Origin: Pseudazoarcus pumilus
GTDB taxonomy: Bacteria; Pseudomonadota; Gammaproteobacteria; Burkholderiales; Rhodocyclaceae
Length of the DNA: 64,000 nucleotides
Assembly: GCF_002872475.1 (NCBI RefSeq)
Contig: NZ_CP025682.1
Coordinates: 1 to 64,000 of the forward strand
Reading direction: 5' to 3'
Of this stretch, positions 12,663 to 22,925 are shown piece by piece; within the stretch, counting starts at the first letter, position 1; the number at the start of each line of letters is the position of its first letter. A program made the position numbers and the translations under genes. The notes beneath the pieces were generated by a model that was not told the origin of the DNA, made no database searches, and was given only the letters and a program-made list of their open reading frames with translations.

Positions 12663-13301
12663 ATGAACCACGAACTGTTCTCCGACGACACGCCACTGCC
12701 CATCGGCGACGGCGCACTGCTGTTGCGTGGTTTCGCGCTCGGCGTGGACGACGCGCTGCTCGAAGCCGTCGACGCCGTATCGGCCGAAGCGCCCGCACGC
12801 AGGCTATGCACCCCGGGCGGCCATCGCATGTCGGTCGAGACCACCAGCTGTGGGCGCTGGGGATGGGTATCGGACGCTGCCGGCTACCGCTATGCCGAAT
12901 GCGATCCGGTCTCAGGGCGGGCCTGGCCGGCGATGCCCGAACCCTTGCGGCGAATCGCCGTGGCTGCCGCCGCGCGTGCGGGCCATGCGCACTTCGACCC
13001 CGATACCTGTCTGATCAACCGCTATGCCCCCGGGGCGCGAATGGGTCTGCACCAGGACCGCAATGAACACGACTTCTCACAACCCATCGTGTCCGTGTCG
13101 CTGGGCCTGCCCATCGTCTTCCAGTTCGGCGGTCTGCAACGATCCGACCGCCCGCAGCGCGTGCCGCTCGCCCATGGCGACGTTCTCGTCTGGGGCGGGC
13201 CCACACGCCTGGCCTTTCACGGCGTCCTCACCCTCAAGGCCGGCATTCACCCCCTCACCGGGGCCTCGCGCATCAACCTGACCTTCCGCCGCGCCCGTTG
13301 A
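12663..13301 (+). CDS. alkB: AlkB-type 2-oxoglutarate/Fe(II) dioxygenase
   Basis: AlkB removes methyl lesions from N1-methyladenine and N3-methylcytosine by oxidative demethylation. The 212-residue protein has the iron ligands His130 and Asp132 (GLHQDRNE) and His186 (AFHGV), with Arg203 and Arg209 in RINLTFRRAR in the place of the 2-oxoglutarate-binding arginines. NRYAPGARMGLHQD and the N-terminal substrate lid (TTSCGRWGWVSD) match bacterial AlkB proteins, and the length equals E. coli AlkB (216). It is not near ada, so it is likely a stand-alone unit. The ATG at 12663 gives the normal N-terminus. Confidence 0.93.
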   Translation: MNHELFSDDTPLPIGDGALLLRGFALGVDDALLEAVDAVSAEAPARRLCTPGGHRMSVETTSCGRWGWVSDAAGYRYAECDPVSGRAWPAMPEPLRRIAVAAAARAGHAHFDPDTCLINRYAPGARMGLHQDRNEHDFSQPIVSVSLGLPIVFQFGGLQRSDRPQRVPLAHGDVLVWGGPTRLAFHGVLTLKAGIHPLTGASRINLTFRRAR

Positions 13302-13347
13302 TCGCACGGGCTATACTGGTCCTTCCCCGAGTTTTCCGGAGTGACGC

Positions 13348-13668
13348 ATGCAAGTCATCGTCGATATCGCCATCGTCCCGATCGGCGTCGGCAATACCTT
13401 GTCGCCGTGGGTTGCCGCCTGCGAGCGCGTGCTGCGCGAGGCCGGTCTGGAGCCGGTACTGCACGCCAACGGCACCAACGTCGAGGGCGACTGGGACGAG
13501 GTCTTCGGCGCGCTGCGCCGATGTCACGAGACCCTGCACACCATGGGCGCGCCGCGCATCTCCACCAACATCCGCCTGGGTACGCGCACCGACCGCGCGC
13601 AGACCATGGCCGAGAAGATTGCCGCGGTCGAAGCCGAACTGGCTCCCAAGGAACCCGACCCGCAATGA
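13348..13668 (+). CDS. MTH1187-type thiamine-binding protein
   Basis: The 106-residue protein belongs to the thiamine-binding MTH1187/YkoF-like family, small ferredoxin-fold proteins that bind thiamine or its precursors. The opening VDIAIVPIGVG, the central ANGTNVEGDWDEVF and the RISTNIRLGTRTD strand are the family blocks. An ATG follows a GGAGTG ribosome site. Its stop overlaps the start of the aspartoacylase-like gene (ATGA), so they are translated together. A ThDP-dependent dehydrogenase lies 3 kb downstream, which may or may not be related. Confidence 0.85.
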   Translation: MQVIVDIAIVPIGVGNTLSPWVAACERVLREAGLEPVLHANGTNVEGDWDEVFGALRRCHETLHTMGAPRISTNIRLGTRTDRAQTMAEKIAAVEAELAPKEPDPQ

Positions 13669-14621
13669 GCCCACTGCCGCCGCTGCACTTCGCCGCCCAC
13701 AGCTTTACCGGACTGGAAGCAGGCCCCCGTCTGGTCGTGCTCGGTGCCGTGCATGGCAACGAAGTGTGCGGCAGTCTGGCGATCCGTCGCATCCTCGCGG
13801 CGATCGAGGCGGGTGAAATCGTCATACGGCGCGGGCACGTGAGCTTCGTGCCGGTTGCCAATCCACTGGCCTGGCATAACCGCACGCGCGAAGGTGAACG
13901 CAATCTCAACCGTCGCCTGCAGCCCACCGACGCTCCCACCGAATTCGAGGATCACGTCGCCAACTGGCTGTGTCCTCTGCTCGACGCCCACGACGCACTA
14001 CTCGACTTGCATTCCTTCCACACCCCGGGCGAGCCCTTCGTGATGCTCGGCCCGGACGACAACGACGGTCCGCTCGAACCGTTCGCACGCGCCGCCGAGG
14101 AGCGTGCGCTGGCCCGTTGCCTGGGCGTCGGCCGCTTCGTCGACGGCTGGCTCGACACTTATGCGCGCGGTGTCGAGCGACGCCGCTTGCGCGGCTGCGG
14201 TGACGCCGATCCGCACTACGGCGTGGGCACCACCGAGTACATGCGCAGCCGTGGCGGCTATGGTCTGACCGTCGAATGCGGCCAGCACGATGATCCGGCG
14301 GCGATCGACCTCGCCGAACACTGCGTTCGCGCCACCCTCTCTCATCTGGGGCTGATCGACGACACGCCGCCCGAACCCGCGCGGCGGATCGAGCACATGC
14401 GCATTGTCGAAGTCATCGACAAGACGCACGACGACGACGTCTTCGCCCGCGACTGGGAGAGTTTCGATCGCCTGCAGGCGGGCGAGGCCATCGGCACCCG
14501 CGCCGACGGGACCGTCGTCACTGCTGAACGTGACGCCTGCATCCTGTTTCCGAATCCGGACGCCACAGCCGGCCAGGAATGGTTCTATCTGGCCGTGGCG
14601 ATCGCACAACCGACGCCCTGA
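13665..14621 (+). CDS. Succinylglutamate desuccinylase/aspartoacylase-family hydrolase
   Basis: The 318-residue protein belongs to the AstE/AspA zinc carboxypeptidase-like (M14-related) family that cleaves N-acyl amino acids. The zinc-binding block is LGAVHGNEVCG near residue 30 (His and Glu), followed by RNLNRRL and by LLDLHSF (the third ligand) near 110. A C-terminal barrel domain (about 245-318) resembles that of aspartoacylases. The exact substrate is unknown. It overlaps the thiamine-binding gene by 4 bases and is 4 bases from the next gene, placing it in a short operon. Confidence 0.85.
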   Translation: MSPLPPLHFAAHSFTGLEAGPRLVVLGAVHGNEVCGSLAIRRILAAIEAGEIVIRRGHVSFVPVANPLAWHNRTREGERNLNRRLQPTDAPTEFEDHVANWLCPLLDAHDALLDLHSFHTPGEPFVMLGPDDNDGPLEPFARAAEERALARCLGVGRFVDGWLDTYARGVERRRLRGCGDADPHYGVGTTEYMRSRGGYGLTVECGQHDDPAAIDLAEHCVRATLSHLGLIDDTPPEPARRIEHMRIVEVIDKTHDDDVFARDWESFDRLQAGEAIGTRADGTVVTAERDACILFPNPDATAGQEWFYLAVAIAQPTP

Positions 14622-14625
14622 GTCC

Positions 14626-15120
14626 ATGAACCCGCCGCAGGCCGTGCGCATCGACGACGAACTCGCCCGGTTCATCGGTGGCGAGGTGTCGATCAGCGTC
14701 GGCAGTTGCGATGCGGCACGCCTGCCCAACCTCACGCGCGGCTTCGGTTGCCGCGTCTGCGACGGGCACGAACGCATCCGCATCTTCGTCAGCCGCGCGC
14801 AGTCACGCGCGGTACTCGCGGACCTGGCCACCAACCGACGCATCGCCGTGGTGTTCACGCTGCCGGCCACGCACCGCACGGTGCAGTTCAAGGGTACGGA
14901 CGCGCGCGTGCTGTCGCTCGCCGACGGCGACCTCGAATGCGTGCGACGCTACCGCGAGGGCTTCGTCGCACACCTGGCGGCCCTGGGCTTCGGTGCCGAC
15001 ACCGTCGCACATATGGTCGGCTGCCCCGACGACGAACTGGCGGCTATCGAGTTCACGCCCGACGCGGCCTTCACGCAGACCCCCGGCCCGCGCGCCGGCC
15101 AGCCGCTGCGCCAGCCATGA
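14626..15120 (+). CDS. PNPOx-fold flavin/heme-binding-like protein
   Basis: A 164-residue protein with a split-barrel pyridoxamine-5-phosphate-oxidase-like fold. The features are VSISVGSCDAARLPNLTRGF, a central RIRIFVSRAQSRAVLADLATN strand-helix pair and VVFTLPATHRTVQFKGTDARV. Related proteins bind FMN or act as oxidoreductases, but the reaction is not evident here. Its stop overlaps the start of the PNPOx-GAF gene by 4 bases, so the two PNPOx-type proteins are made together. Confidence 0.75.
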   Translation: MNPPQAVRIDDELARFIGGEVSISVGSCDAARLPNLTRGFGCRVCDGHERIRIFVSRAQSRAVLADLATNRRIAVVFTLPATHRTVQFKGTDARVLSLADGDLECVRRYREGFVAHLAALGFGADTVAHMVGCPDDELAAIEFTPDAAFTQTPGPRAGQPLRQP

Positions 15121-16466
15121 ACACGATCCGCCTGGATCTGATCCGCGAGTCGCTGGAGGGCACCATCCCCGGCATCGTCGCGACCTGCTCGGCCGACGGC
15201 ATGCCCAACGTCGCCTACCTGTCGCAGACCGAATACGTCGACCAGCGCCACATCGCGCTGTCCTACCAGTTCTTCAACACCACGCGCCGCAACGTGCTGG
15301 AGAACCCGCACGCGCGGCTGATCGTCACCCATCCGCAAAGCGCCGAGCGTCACCGCCTGCTGATCCGCTATCTGCGCACCGAGACCGCCGGCCCGCTGTT
15401 CGAGCGCATGCGTGCCAAGCTCGCCGGCATCGCCTCGCACACCGGCATGAGCGGCGTGTTCCGCCTGCTCGGCTCCGACGTCTATGCGGTGCTCGACATC
15501 GAACGCGTCCCCGCCGCGGCCCTGCCGGCCGCGCCGCCACGGCGCAGCCTGCTCGCAGCCCTGCGCGCCACGACCGACACAATGGCTGCCGCGGCCGATC
15601 TGGAAACCTTGCTGACCGACACGCTGGCCGCGCTCAAGCGTCACTTCGGCATGGGCCATGCCATGGTGCTGATGCTCGACGCCGCCCACGAAAAGCTGTA
15701 CACGGTGGCCAGCCTCGGTTACGAGCGCTCCGGCGTGGGTTCCGAGATCCGCGTCGGCGACGGCGTCATCGGCATGGCCGCGCGTCACGCGACGCCGATC
15801 CGCATCGGCCACATGACGCTGGACGCCGCCTATGGCCGCGCGATCCGCGCCGAGGCGCTCGACGGCGGCCTGGCCGGCGCACTCGAGACCGAGATTCCGC
15901 TGCCGGGCCTGCCCGAATCGCGCAGCCAGCTCGCGGTACCCGTTCGCGCCGCCGGGCGTCTGCTCGGCATCCTGTATGCCGAGAGCGCGCAGGACCTGCG
16001 CTTCGGCTACGACGAAGAAGACGCACTGGCCGCGCTCGCCGCCCAACTCGGCGCCGCGGTGCTGCACCACCAGCACGCCGCCGACACGCACGACGATGCC
16101 GCGCCGACCGAACCCGTCATGCCCGCCGGCACGCCGGTCGAGGTACGCCGCTATGCCGAGAACGACAGCGTTTTCCTCGATGGGGAATACCTCATCAAGG
16201 GCGTGGCCGGCACCATCCTGTGGGCGATGCTGCACGACTACACCGACCGGGGTCGCGTGCGCTTTTCCAACCGCGAGCTGCGACTGGATCCGCGCATCCG
16301 CCTGCCGGACCTGTCGGACAATCTCGAGGCGCGGCTGATCCTGCTGCGCCGTCGCCTCGACGAGCATGACGCCTGCGTGCGCCTGGTCAGCGCCGGGCGC
16401 GGCCTGCTGCGGCTCGAAGTGCGCCGCCCGCTGCGGCTGGTCGAGGTGGCCGGGCCGCCACGCTGA
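15117..16466 (+). CDS. PNPOx-GAF protein with possible winged-helix C-terminus
   Basis: The 449-residue protein has three parts. Residues 1-140 resemble a PNPOx flavin-binding split barrel (GIVATCSADGMPNVAYLSQ, NARRNVL-like TTRRNVLENPHARLIV). Residues 155-320 are a GAF sensor domain (HFGMGHAMVLMLD, GDGVIGMAARHATPIRI, SQLAVPVRAAGRLLGILY). Residues 335-449 (ENDSVFLDGEYLIKG, NRELRLDP, SDNLEARLILLRRRL, GRGLLRLEV) look like an OmpR-type winged helix. I infer a cytoplasmic redox or ligand sensor that may bind DNA. It starts inside the stop of the preceding PNPOx gene. Confidence 0.75.
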   Translation: MNTIRLDLIRESLEGTIPGIVATCSADGMPNVAYLSQTEYVDQRHIALSYQFFNTTRRNVLENPHARLIVTHPQSAERHRLLIRYLRTETAGPLFERMRAKLAGIASHTGMSGVFRLLGSDVYAVLDIERVPAAALPAAPPRRSLLAALRATTDTMAAAADLETLLTDTLAALKRHFGMGHAMVLMLDAAHEKLYTVASLGYERSGVGSEIRVGDGVIGMAARHATPIRIGHMTLDAAYGRAIRAEALDGGLAGALETEIPLPGLPESRSQLAVPVRAAGRLLGILYAESAQDLRFGYDEEDALAALAAQLGAAVLHHQHAADTHDDAAPTEPVMPAGTPVEVRRYAENDSVFLDGEYLIKGVAGTILWAMLHDYTDRGRVRFSNRELRLDPRIRLPDLSDNLEARLILLRRRLDEHDACVRLVSAGRGLLRLEVRRPLRLVEVAGPPR

Positions 16467-16577
16467 AAATTCGCTATGCCCATCCTAAAAGACTGTTAAG
16501 GCAAGACATTCCAAGCGGCTGTGCGCATACAGTGGGCTCCTCGCCGGCACCCCGGTCCAGCCCGCAAGGAGCACACC

Positions 16578-17546
16578 ATGACCCCTCTCCCGCGCAGTGC
16601 GCGCGAACTGCTCGAAACCCTGTTGCTGATCCGCGGCTACGAGGAAACCGTGATCGCGCTCAACGCCGCCGGCGACGGCCCCGGCACCTGCACCTCGGTC
16701 GGCCAGGAAGCCTCGGCCGCCGGCGTCGTCGCGGCGCTCGCGCCGCACGACCGCATCCTCACCAACCACCGCAGCGCCGGTCATCTGCTCGCCCGCGGCG
16801 CCGACCCCGGGCGCATGCTGGCCGAGGTACTCGGCCGCAGCACCGGCTACTGCAAGGGCAAGAGCGGCCATCTGCACATCACGGCCAGCGAGCTGGGCGT
16901 GATCCTGACCTCGACCATCGTCGGCGGCAGCCTGTCGCTGGCGCCGGGCGTGGCCTTGTCGCAGACCATGACCCGCGAGGACGACGGCATCGTCGCCTGC
17001 TTCTTCGGCGACGGCGCGGCCTGCGAGGGCGTCTTCCACGAGTCGCTGAACCTCGCCGTGATGTGGAAGCTGCCGCTGCTCTACGTGTGCGAGAACAACC
17101 AGTGGCAGGCCTACGTGCACCGGCGCGAGACCATGCCGTCCGACAGCGTATCGACGTGGGCGCACAGTCACGGACTGCCCGTCGCCACCGTCGACGGCAA
17201 CGACGTGCTGGCGGTGCAGGAAGCCGCACGCACCGCCGTCGAACACATCCGCCGCCATCGCACGCCGTACTTTCTGGAAACGCTGACCTACCGCACGCGC
17301 GGTCACGTCGAGCCCGACGATCAGGCCTACGTGAATGCGGCCGAACTGGCCGCGTGGAAGGCCCGCGATCCGGTCACGCTGCTATCGCAACGCCTCCTCG
17401 ATGCCGGCACCCTCGATCGCGCCGGCATCGAGGCACTCGAGCGCCACGTGCGCACACGCCTGGACACGGCGCTGGCCTTCGCCAAGGACTCGCCGTTTCC
17501 CGAACTGTCCGAACTGACCACCGACGTCTATGCCGAGGAGAGCTGA
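16578..17546 (+). CDS. acoA: ThDP-dependent dehydrogenase E1, alpha subunit (acetoin/pyruvate type)
   Basis: The 322-residue protein is an E1-alpha of the acetoin/pyruvate/branched-chain 2-oxo-acid dehydrogenase family, which decarboxylates the substrate on thiamine diphosphate. The ThDP motif is present as GDGAACEGVFHESLNLA, ending in CENNQW, near residues 140-180, together with the YRTRGHVEPDD loop. An AAGGAG site lies 8 bases before ATG 16578. The beta subunit follows directly. No E2 or E3 gene is visible, so the complex may use subunits encoded elsewhere. The acoA symbol reflects closest resemblance, not a proven substrate. Confidence 0.85.
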   Translation: MTPLPRSARELLETLLLIRGYEETVIALNAAGDGPGTCTSVGQEASAAGVVAALAPHDRILTNHRSAGHLLARGADPGRMLAEVLGRSTGYCKGKSGHLHITASELGVILTSTIVGGSLSLAPGVALSQTMTREDDGIVACFFGDGAACEGVFHESLNLAVMWKLPLLYVCENNQWQAYVHRRETMPSDSVSTWAHSHGLPVATVDGNDVLAVQEAARTAVEHIRRHRTPYFLETLTYRTRGHVEPDDQAYVNAAELAAWKARDPVTLLSQRLLDAGTLDRAGIEALERHVRTRLDTALAFAKDSPFPELSELTTDVYAEES

Positions 17547-17547
17547 C

Positions 17548-18516
<969 letters not shown>

Positions 18517-18529
18517 AAGGAATTGCGCC

Positions 18530-18922
18530 ATGCATGTCACCGACTCCACCCCGCCCGCGTCGCGCTGGCTCAAGCTCGCGGTGCTCTACCTGCTCGCCGC
18601 GATCGCACTGGGCGTCGCGATGGGCGTCAGCGCCAACTTCACGCTGCGCCCCGTACACGCCCATGTCGCCCTGCTGGGCTGGGCCTCGCTGGCGCTAGCC
18701 GGACTCATCTACGGCCAGTATCCGCGCGCCGCAGCGAGCTGGCTGGCGCGTGTCCACTTCTGGATGCACAACCTCGGCCTGCCGCTGATGATGGTCTCGC
18801 TCGCCTTGATGCTCCACGGCATCACCGCGGCCGGTGGTGTGCTGCTCGCCTCCGAGGGCATCTTCGCGGCCGGCTGCCTGGCGTTCGCCTTCAACGTCTT
18901 TCGCAACCTCGGGCCGGCTTGA
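18530..18922 (+). CDS. Small membrane protein resembling heme-copper oxidase subunit I
   Basis: A 130-residue protein with four membrane helices (about 14-36, 42-64, 75-98, 103-125). Histidines in [13 protein letters not shown] and FWMHNLGLP resemble heme-binding helices of cbb3-type oxidase subunit I or NnrS-like proteins, but it is far too short to be a full oxidase subunit. The ATG follows GAAAGGAA. It begins 13 bases after acoB and may be co-transcribed. The function is unknown; a small heme- or metal-binding membrane protein is the best guess. Confidence 0.75.
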   Translation: MHVTDSTPPASRWLKLAVLYLLAAIALGVAMGVSANFTLRPVHAHVALLGWASLALAGLIYGQYPRAAASWLARVHFWMHNLGLPLMMVSLALMLHGITAAGGVLLASEGIFAAGCLAFAFNVFRNLGPA

Positions 18923-18974
18923 CGCTCCGCCGTCGCGGCGCGATGCTGGCGATCCGACCCCGAGGAGGACCGTC

Positions 18975-20159
18975 ATGGCTGCCAACCGACCGAGCTTCGA
19001 TCGCGACGATCCGCTGCGCCTGACCGATCAGCTCAGCGAGACCGAGCGCATGGTGCGCGACAGCGTGCGCGAATACTGCACCGGGCAGCTGATGCCGCGC
19101 GTGCTGCATGCCTTCCGCGAGGAACACACGGACCGCGAGATCTTCCGCGAGATGGGCGAGATGGGCCTGCTGGGTGCGACGATCCCCGAGGAATACGGCG
19201 GTGCGGGACTCGACTACGTCGCCTACGGCCTGATCGCGCACGAGGTCGAACGCGTCGATTCGGGCTACCGCTCGATGATGAGCGTGCAGTCCTCGCTGGT
19301 GATGCTGCCGATCCACCGCTTTGGCTCCGAGACCCTGCGTCACCACTATCTGCCGCGCCTGGCCAGCGGCGAGATCGTCGGCTGCTTCGGCCTGACCGAA
19401 CCGGATCACGGCTCCGACCCGGCGAGCATGGCCACGCGCGCGCGCCGCGCCGAAGGCGGCTGGCGCATCACCGGCGCCAAGACGTGGATCACCAACAGCC
19501 CGATCGCCGACGTGTTCGTGGTTTGGGCACGCGACGAGGAAGGCGAGATCCGCGGCTTCGTGCTCGAGCGCGGCTGGCACGGCCTGTCCGCGCCGGTGAT
19601 CCACGGCAAGGTCGGCCTGCGTACCTCGATCACCGGCGAGATCGTGCTCGATGACGTCTTCTGCCCCGATGCCAACGTGCTCGACGTGCGCGGGCTCAAG
19701 GGCCCGTTCACGTGCCTGGATTCGGCGCGCTACGGCATTGCCTGGGGTGCGCTGGGTGCGGCCGCCTGGTGCTGTGAAACCGCGCGCGACTACGTGCTCG
19801 ACCGCAAGCAGTTCGGTCGCCCGCTGGCCGCCAACCAGCTCGTGCAGAAGAAACTCGCCGACATGACCACCGAGATCGCGCTGGGTCTGCAGGCCTGTCT
19901 GCAACTCGGTCGCATGAAGGAAGCGGGCCTCGCGCCGGTCGAGGTCACGTCGATGCTCAAGCGCAATTCCTGCGGCAAGGCGCTGGACGTGGCACGTACC
20001 GCACGCGACATGCTCGGCGGCAACGGCATCTCCGACGAATACGGTGTCGCGCGCCACCTCGTGAACCTCGAGGTGGTCAATACCTACGAGGGTACGCACG
20101 ACATCCACGCGCTGATCCTGGGCCGCGCCATCACCGGCATCCAGGCCTTCACGGCATAA
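18975..20159 (+). CDS. gcdH: Glutaryl-CoA dehydrogenase
   Basis: The enzyme oxidises and decarboxylates glutaryl-CoA to crotonyl-CoA, the step that joins lysine/tryptophan and aromatic degradation to beta-oxidation. The 394-residue protein has the acyl-CoA dehydrogenase fold (N-terminal helices about 20-130, beta barrel 135-245, C-terminal helices to the end). The FAD/substrate segments [13 protein letters not shown] and [16 protein letters not shown] and the family ending [19 protein letters not shown], which carries the catalytic glutamate, point to the glutaryl subfamily. An AGGAGG site precedes ATG 18975. Confidence 0.92.
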   Translation: MAANRPSFDRDDPLRLTDQLSETERMVRDSVREYCTGQLMPRVLHAFREEHTDREIFREMGEMGLLGATIPEEYGGAGLDYVAYGLIAHEVERVDSGYRSMMSVQSSLVMLPIHRFGSETLRHHYLPRLASGEIVGCFGLTEPDHGSDPASMATRARRAEGGWRITGAKTWITNSPIADVFVVWARDEEGEIRGFVLERGWHGLSAPVIHGKVGLRTSITGEIVLDDVFCPDANVLDVRGLKGPFTCLDSARYGIAWGALGAAAWCCETARDYVLDRKQFGRPLAANQLVQKKLADMTTEIALGLQACLQLGRMKEAGLAPVEVTSMLKRNSCGKALDVARTARDMLGGNGISDEYGVARHLVNLEVVNTYEGTHDIHALILGRAITGIQAFTA

Positions 20160-20174
20160 GGCGCGAGCGCCCGT

Positions 20175-21140
20175 TCAGGCGGCTTCCTCCCAGGGAGGCA
20201 TCGCGCCGGTGGCCGTTACCGTCACCGGCGTCGGCGCGTCCGCTTCGAGCTCGCCGCCCAGCGCGTCGAGCAGCGCCGGCAGCAACCGCGCCAGTTCGGC
20301 CGTCATCAGCGCGAACGACGCATCGAACAGTGCCTGCGCATCGTCTGCCCCCGCATCCTCGACGCGTTCCTTGACCACGTCGAGAAAGTCCAGGCGCTTG
20401 ATTTCCAGCGTCTCGGTCAGCACGAAGCTGAGCCGGTCGTCGAAGGTCAGCGCCAGACGCGTGGGCAGCTTGCCGGCCTCGAGATGACCGCGCACTTCTT
20501 CGCCGTCGAGCGCATGGCGCACGTAGCGCACTGCCGCCTTGTCCTCGGTCAGCGAGCGCAGTTCGCAGTCCTGGTCGATCGTGAAACCGGCGGGCGCATC
20601 GCCACCGGCCAGCCAGTCGGCCATCGCCGACGCAGGCGAGCGTTGCGTGCGCAGCAAGGCCAGCGACAGGGTGTCGAGCGCGTCACGCAGCGTCTCGAGC
20701 ACGTCCTCGGCGCGCTTGCGACTGGCCGCATCGACGGCCAGCCAGCCGCGTACCGGATCGATCCACGCGAAGACCTTGCGCCGACGCGTGAACGCACGCG
20801 GCAGGAACTCCTGCGTGATCTGCTCGCGCAGCTCGCGCATCTGCTTGCGCCCGGGTTTGAATCCCTGTTGCGCGGCGATGTCCTCGGCGCGCTCTTCGGC
20901 CTCCTGCTTGACCACCGCAGCCGGCAACAGGCGCTGTTCGACACCCAGCGCGATCAGCCACTGATCGCCGACGCGATGCACCAGCCGATCATCGCCGCAG
21001 GGCGATGCCCAGCCGCGGGTTTCCATGTCCTGGCTGCCGCAGGACTGGAAGCGACGGCTTGCGAGCTGTTGCTCAAGCGCGTCGGCGGTGATGTTCCACG
21101 GCGCCGGCAGACGGTAGACCTGCAGATTCCTAAACCACAT
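20175..21140 (-). CDS. rdgC: Recombination-associated protein RdgC
   Basis: RdgC is a ring-shaped DNA-binding protein that restrains RecA-promoted recombination. The 321-residue protein starts with MWFRNLQVYRL, the conserved RdgC opening, and has FKPGRKQMRELREQI, FAWIDPVRGWLAVDAAS and FDDRLSFVLTETLEIKRLDFLD blocks in order. An AGGAAA ribosome site sits upstream of ATG 21140. It is convergent with gcdH. It is usually a single gene with housekeeping expression. Confidence 0.95.
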   Translation of the reverse strand: MWFRNLQVYRLPAPWNITADALEQQLASRRFQSCGSQDMETRGWASPCGDDRLVHRVGDQWLIALGVEQRLLPAAVVKQEAEERAEDIAAQQGFKPGRKQMRELREQITQEFLPRAFTRRRKVFAWIDPVRGWLAVDAASRKRAEDVLETLRDALDTLSLALLRTQRSPASAMADWLAGGDAPAGFTIDQDCELRSLTEDKAAVRYVRHALDGEEVRGHLEAGKLPTRLALTFDDRLSFVLTETLEIKRLDFLDVVKERVEDAGADDAQALFDASFALMTAELARLLPALLDALGGELEADAPTPVTVTATGAMPPWEEAA

Positions 21141-21186
21141 GAAAGCTGTTTCCTGACGAATTGCCGCACCCGGCGGGGCGGCGATG

Positions 21187-21657
21187 TTACTGCATACGAC
21201 CCGATGAGACGATGGCCCGGATGACGCGCACGGTGTCGATGTCGGACTCGTGATAAGCGGAACGGACGAACTGCGCGATCATGTCCGGCCCGTCGTCGTT
21301 CTCTTCCTGCAGCGTGGTCGCGTACATGAAGCGCAGCACCAGTTGTTCGGGCACGGGTTCTTCGATGCGGATGGTCAGCGTCCCACCTGCATGTTCAGCC
21401 GTTCTTTCGGCCTCGAAGGTCACCGACTCCATCGGCACCATGGTGACACGGTCACGAATCTTGAGTTCACCGAAGTCGAGTTCGCGCAACAGTTCGTCGC
21501 CACGACGGTCGAGCACCGAACACCCTTCCAGTCCCGGTAGAAAAGGGGCTGGATTCTCGACCCTGCAGAGCAGACCGAACCACAGTTCTTCCCGCGAAAT
21601 GTCCTCAAGCAAAGGGTTGTCGGGCTCGTTTACGATCACGACATGTTCAAACTTCAC
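21187..21657 (-). CDS. DUF1857/SRPBCC-family protein
   Basis: The 156-residue protein fits the DUF1857 family of START/SRPBCC-like hydrophobic-ligand-binding proteins. It opens with KFEHVVIVNEPDNPLL and contains ELWFGLLCRVENP, VTFEAERTAEH and FMYATTLQEEND. The GTG at 21657 is preferred because GGAGAAGG lies just upstream and family members start at this point; an upstream ATG at 21684 would add nine residues. No function has been assigned to the family; it may bind a lipid or aromatic metabolite. It lies 46 bases from rdgC on the same strand. Confidence 0.78.
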   Translation of the reverse strand: MKFEHVVIVNEPDNPLLEDISREELWFGLLCRVENPAPFLPGLEGCSVLDRRGDELLRELDFGELKIRDRVTMVPMESVTFEAERTAEHAGGTLTIRIEEPVPEQLVLRFMYATTLQEENDDGPDMIAQFVRSAYHESDIDTVRVIRAIVSSGRMQ

Positions 21658-22018
21658 GACCTTCTCCACCTTTGACGCCGACACAGTCTAACGCGGTTCT
21701 CATCTGCTCCAAGGCCCTTTGAATCCGGCGAAACGGTGGGTCATCTGTTCCTTTGTGTACTTTTCTTTAAATATAAAACCTCTTTAATAATGCTCGCGCC
21801 AAAGCTGTGGGTAAGCCTGTTTTCTGCAGTGCAATCGGGCACTTGGCTTCGGGATTACGTGGGGGGCAAACGGGTGCGCTCCATGGGGGCCCGTTGTGGA
21901 GCAAAACCGCCAATGGCGATTGCAGCCGTGTTGTCCACAATCGCCGAACAACTTGTGCGCCTGCCTTTCCCCAACAATCAGGCGCGCCAAGTGTGGCGTC
22001 CGCGATACACTGCGGCGC
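21658..22018. other. AT-rich gene-free region with DnaA-box-like sites
   Basis: This 361-base stretch between the DUF1857 gene and the pseudouridine synthase holds no supported gene. Bases 21761-21790 are unusually AT-rich (26 of 30 A/T) in a GC-rich chromosome. TGTGGGTAA (21806-21814) and TTGTCCACA (21931-21939) are each one base from the DnaA box TTATCCACA or its complement. They may be chance, promoter DNA for the flanking genes, or DnaA-binding DNA. Confidence 0.5.
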
Positions 22019-22747
22019 ATGAAGATCGAACGCTTGTTGCAATCGCAGGGATTCGGTACCCGTAGGGAGTGCCGCGCCATGTTGCGCGCCGGCCTGGTCG
22101 AGATCGACGGGCAGACCGTCGACGACCCCTTTGCCGAAGTCGATGCGCAGGGCCTGAACTTCGTTGTCGACGGTGAGCACTGGCAGTACCGTGAGCGTGC
22201 CTGCCTGATGCTGCACAAGCCGCTCGGCTACGAATGTTCGCGCGACTCGCGCCATCACCGTTCGGTCTTCGAGCTGTTGCCGCCACAACTGGCGGGCCGG
22301 GGCGTACAACCGGTGGGGCGGCTCGATGTCGACACGACCGGTTTGCTGCTGCTCTCGGATGACGGGACCTTCATCCACGCCTGGAGTTCGGGCAAGCGCC
22401 GCATCCCAAAACGCTACGAGGTCGTCACACGTCATCCGGTCGATGACGCGATGGTCGCGACCCTGCTCGATGGTGTGTTGCTGCGGGACGAGCGCGCGCC
22501 CTTGCGGGCGGCTGCCTGCGAACGCCGTAGCGAGTGCGCGCTCGAGATGGTCGTGACCGAGGGGAAATACCATCAGGTGCGCCGCATGGTGGCGGCCGCG
22601 GGAAATCGCGTCGAAGCCTTGCATCGCAGTGCGATCGGCGGTCTCGAACTGCCTGCCGACCTGCCCGTGGGCGAGTGGCGCTGGCTCGGCGATGCGGACC
22701 TGCAGCAATTGCAGAATTACACTGCAACGCCCATGCCGATTGAATGA
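22019..22747 (+). CDS. RsuA/RluB-family pseudouridine synthase
   Basis: The 242-residue enzyme makes pseudouridine in ribosomal RNA. An S4-like RNA-binding domain (MKIERLLQSQGFGTRRECRAML) at about 1-60 precedes the catalytic domain. Motif II is GRLDVDTTGLLLLSDDG near residue 100, with the catalytic aspartate, and the later EGKYHQVRRMVAAAGNRVEALHR block is also typical. Between the RsuA, RluB, RluE and RluF groups it is closest in overall form to RsuA, but the 16S or 23S target cannot be fixed. A TACACT hexamer lies 7-13 bases before the ATG, so the transcript could be leaderless. Confidence 0.9.
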   Translation: MKIERLLQSQGFGTRRECRAMLRAGLVEIDGQTVDDPFAEVDAQGLNFVVDGEHWQYRERACLMLHKPLGYECSRDSRHHRSVFELLPPQLAGRGVQPVGRLDVDTTGLLLLSDDGTFIHAWSSGKRRIPKRYEVVTRHPVDDAMVATLLDGVLLRDERAPLRAAACERRSECALEMVVTEGKYHQVRRMVAAAGNRVEALHRSAIGGLELPADLPVGEWRWLGDADLQQLQNYTATPMPIE

Positions 22748-22925
22748 AGCACGCAGTGTCGTGGGATTTCGCAAGCTGTGGACAAAGTTGTTGACTTCGT
22801 CGCTTTGGTGAAACACACGCAGTAAAGCCCATCCCACAGTCGTGTTTGCATAGTACTTTCGTTAGGCGTGAATCCACTGCGTTCTTGATGACAAGCTATT
22901 GTCTTGAAAGGATTTAGTTGCTGGA

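Noticed and set aside
16466-16577. Possible sigma-54 promoter for the ThDP dehydrogenase genes
   Set aside because: A GG and GC pair exists in GGCAAGACATTCCAAGC, but the gap is 13 bases instead of the required 10, and the rest of the consensus is absent.
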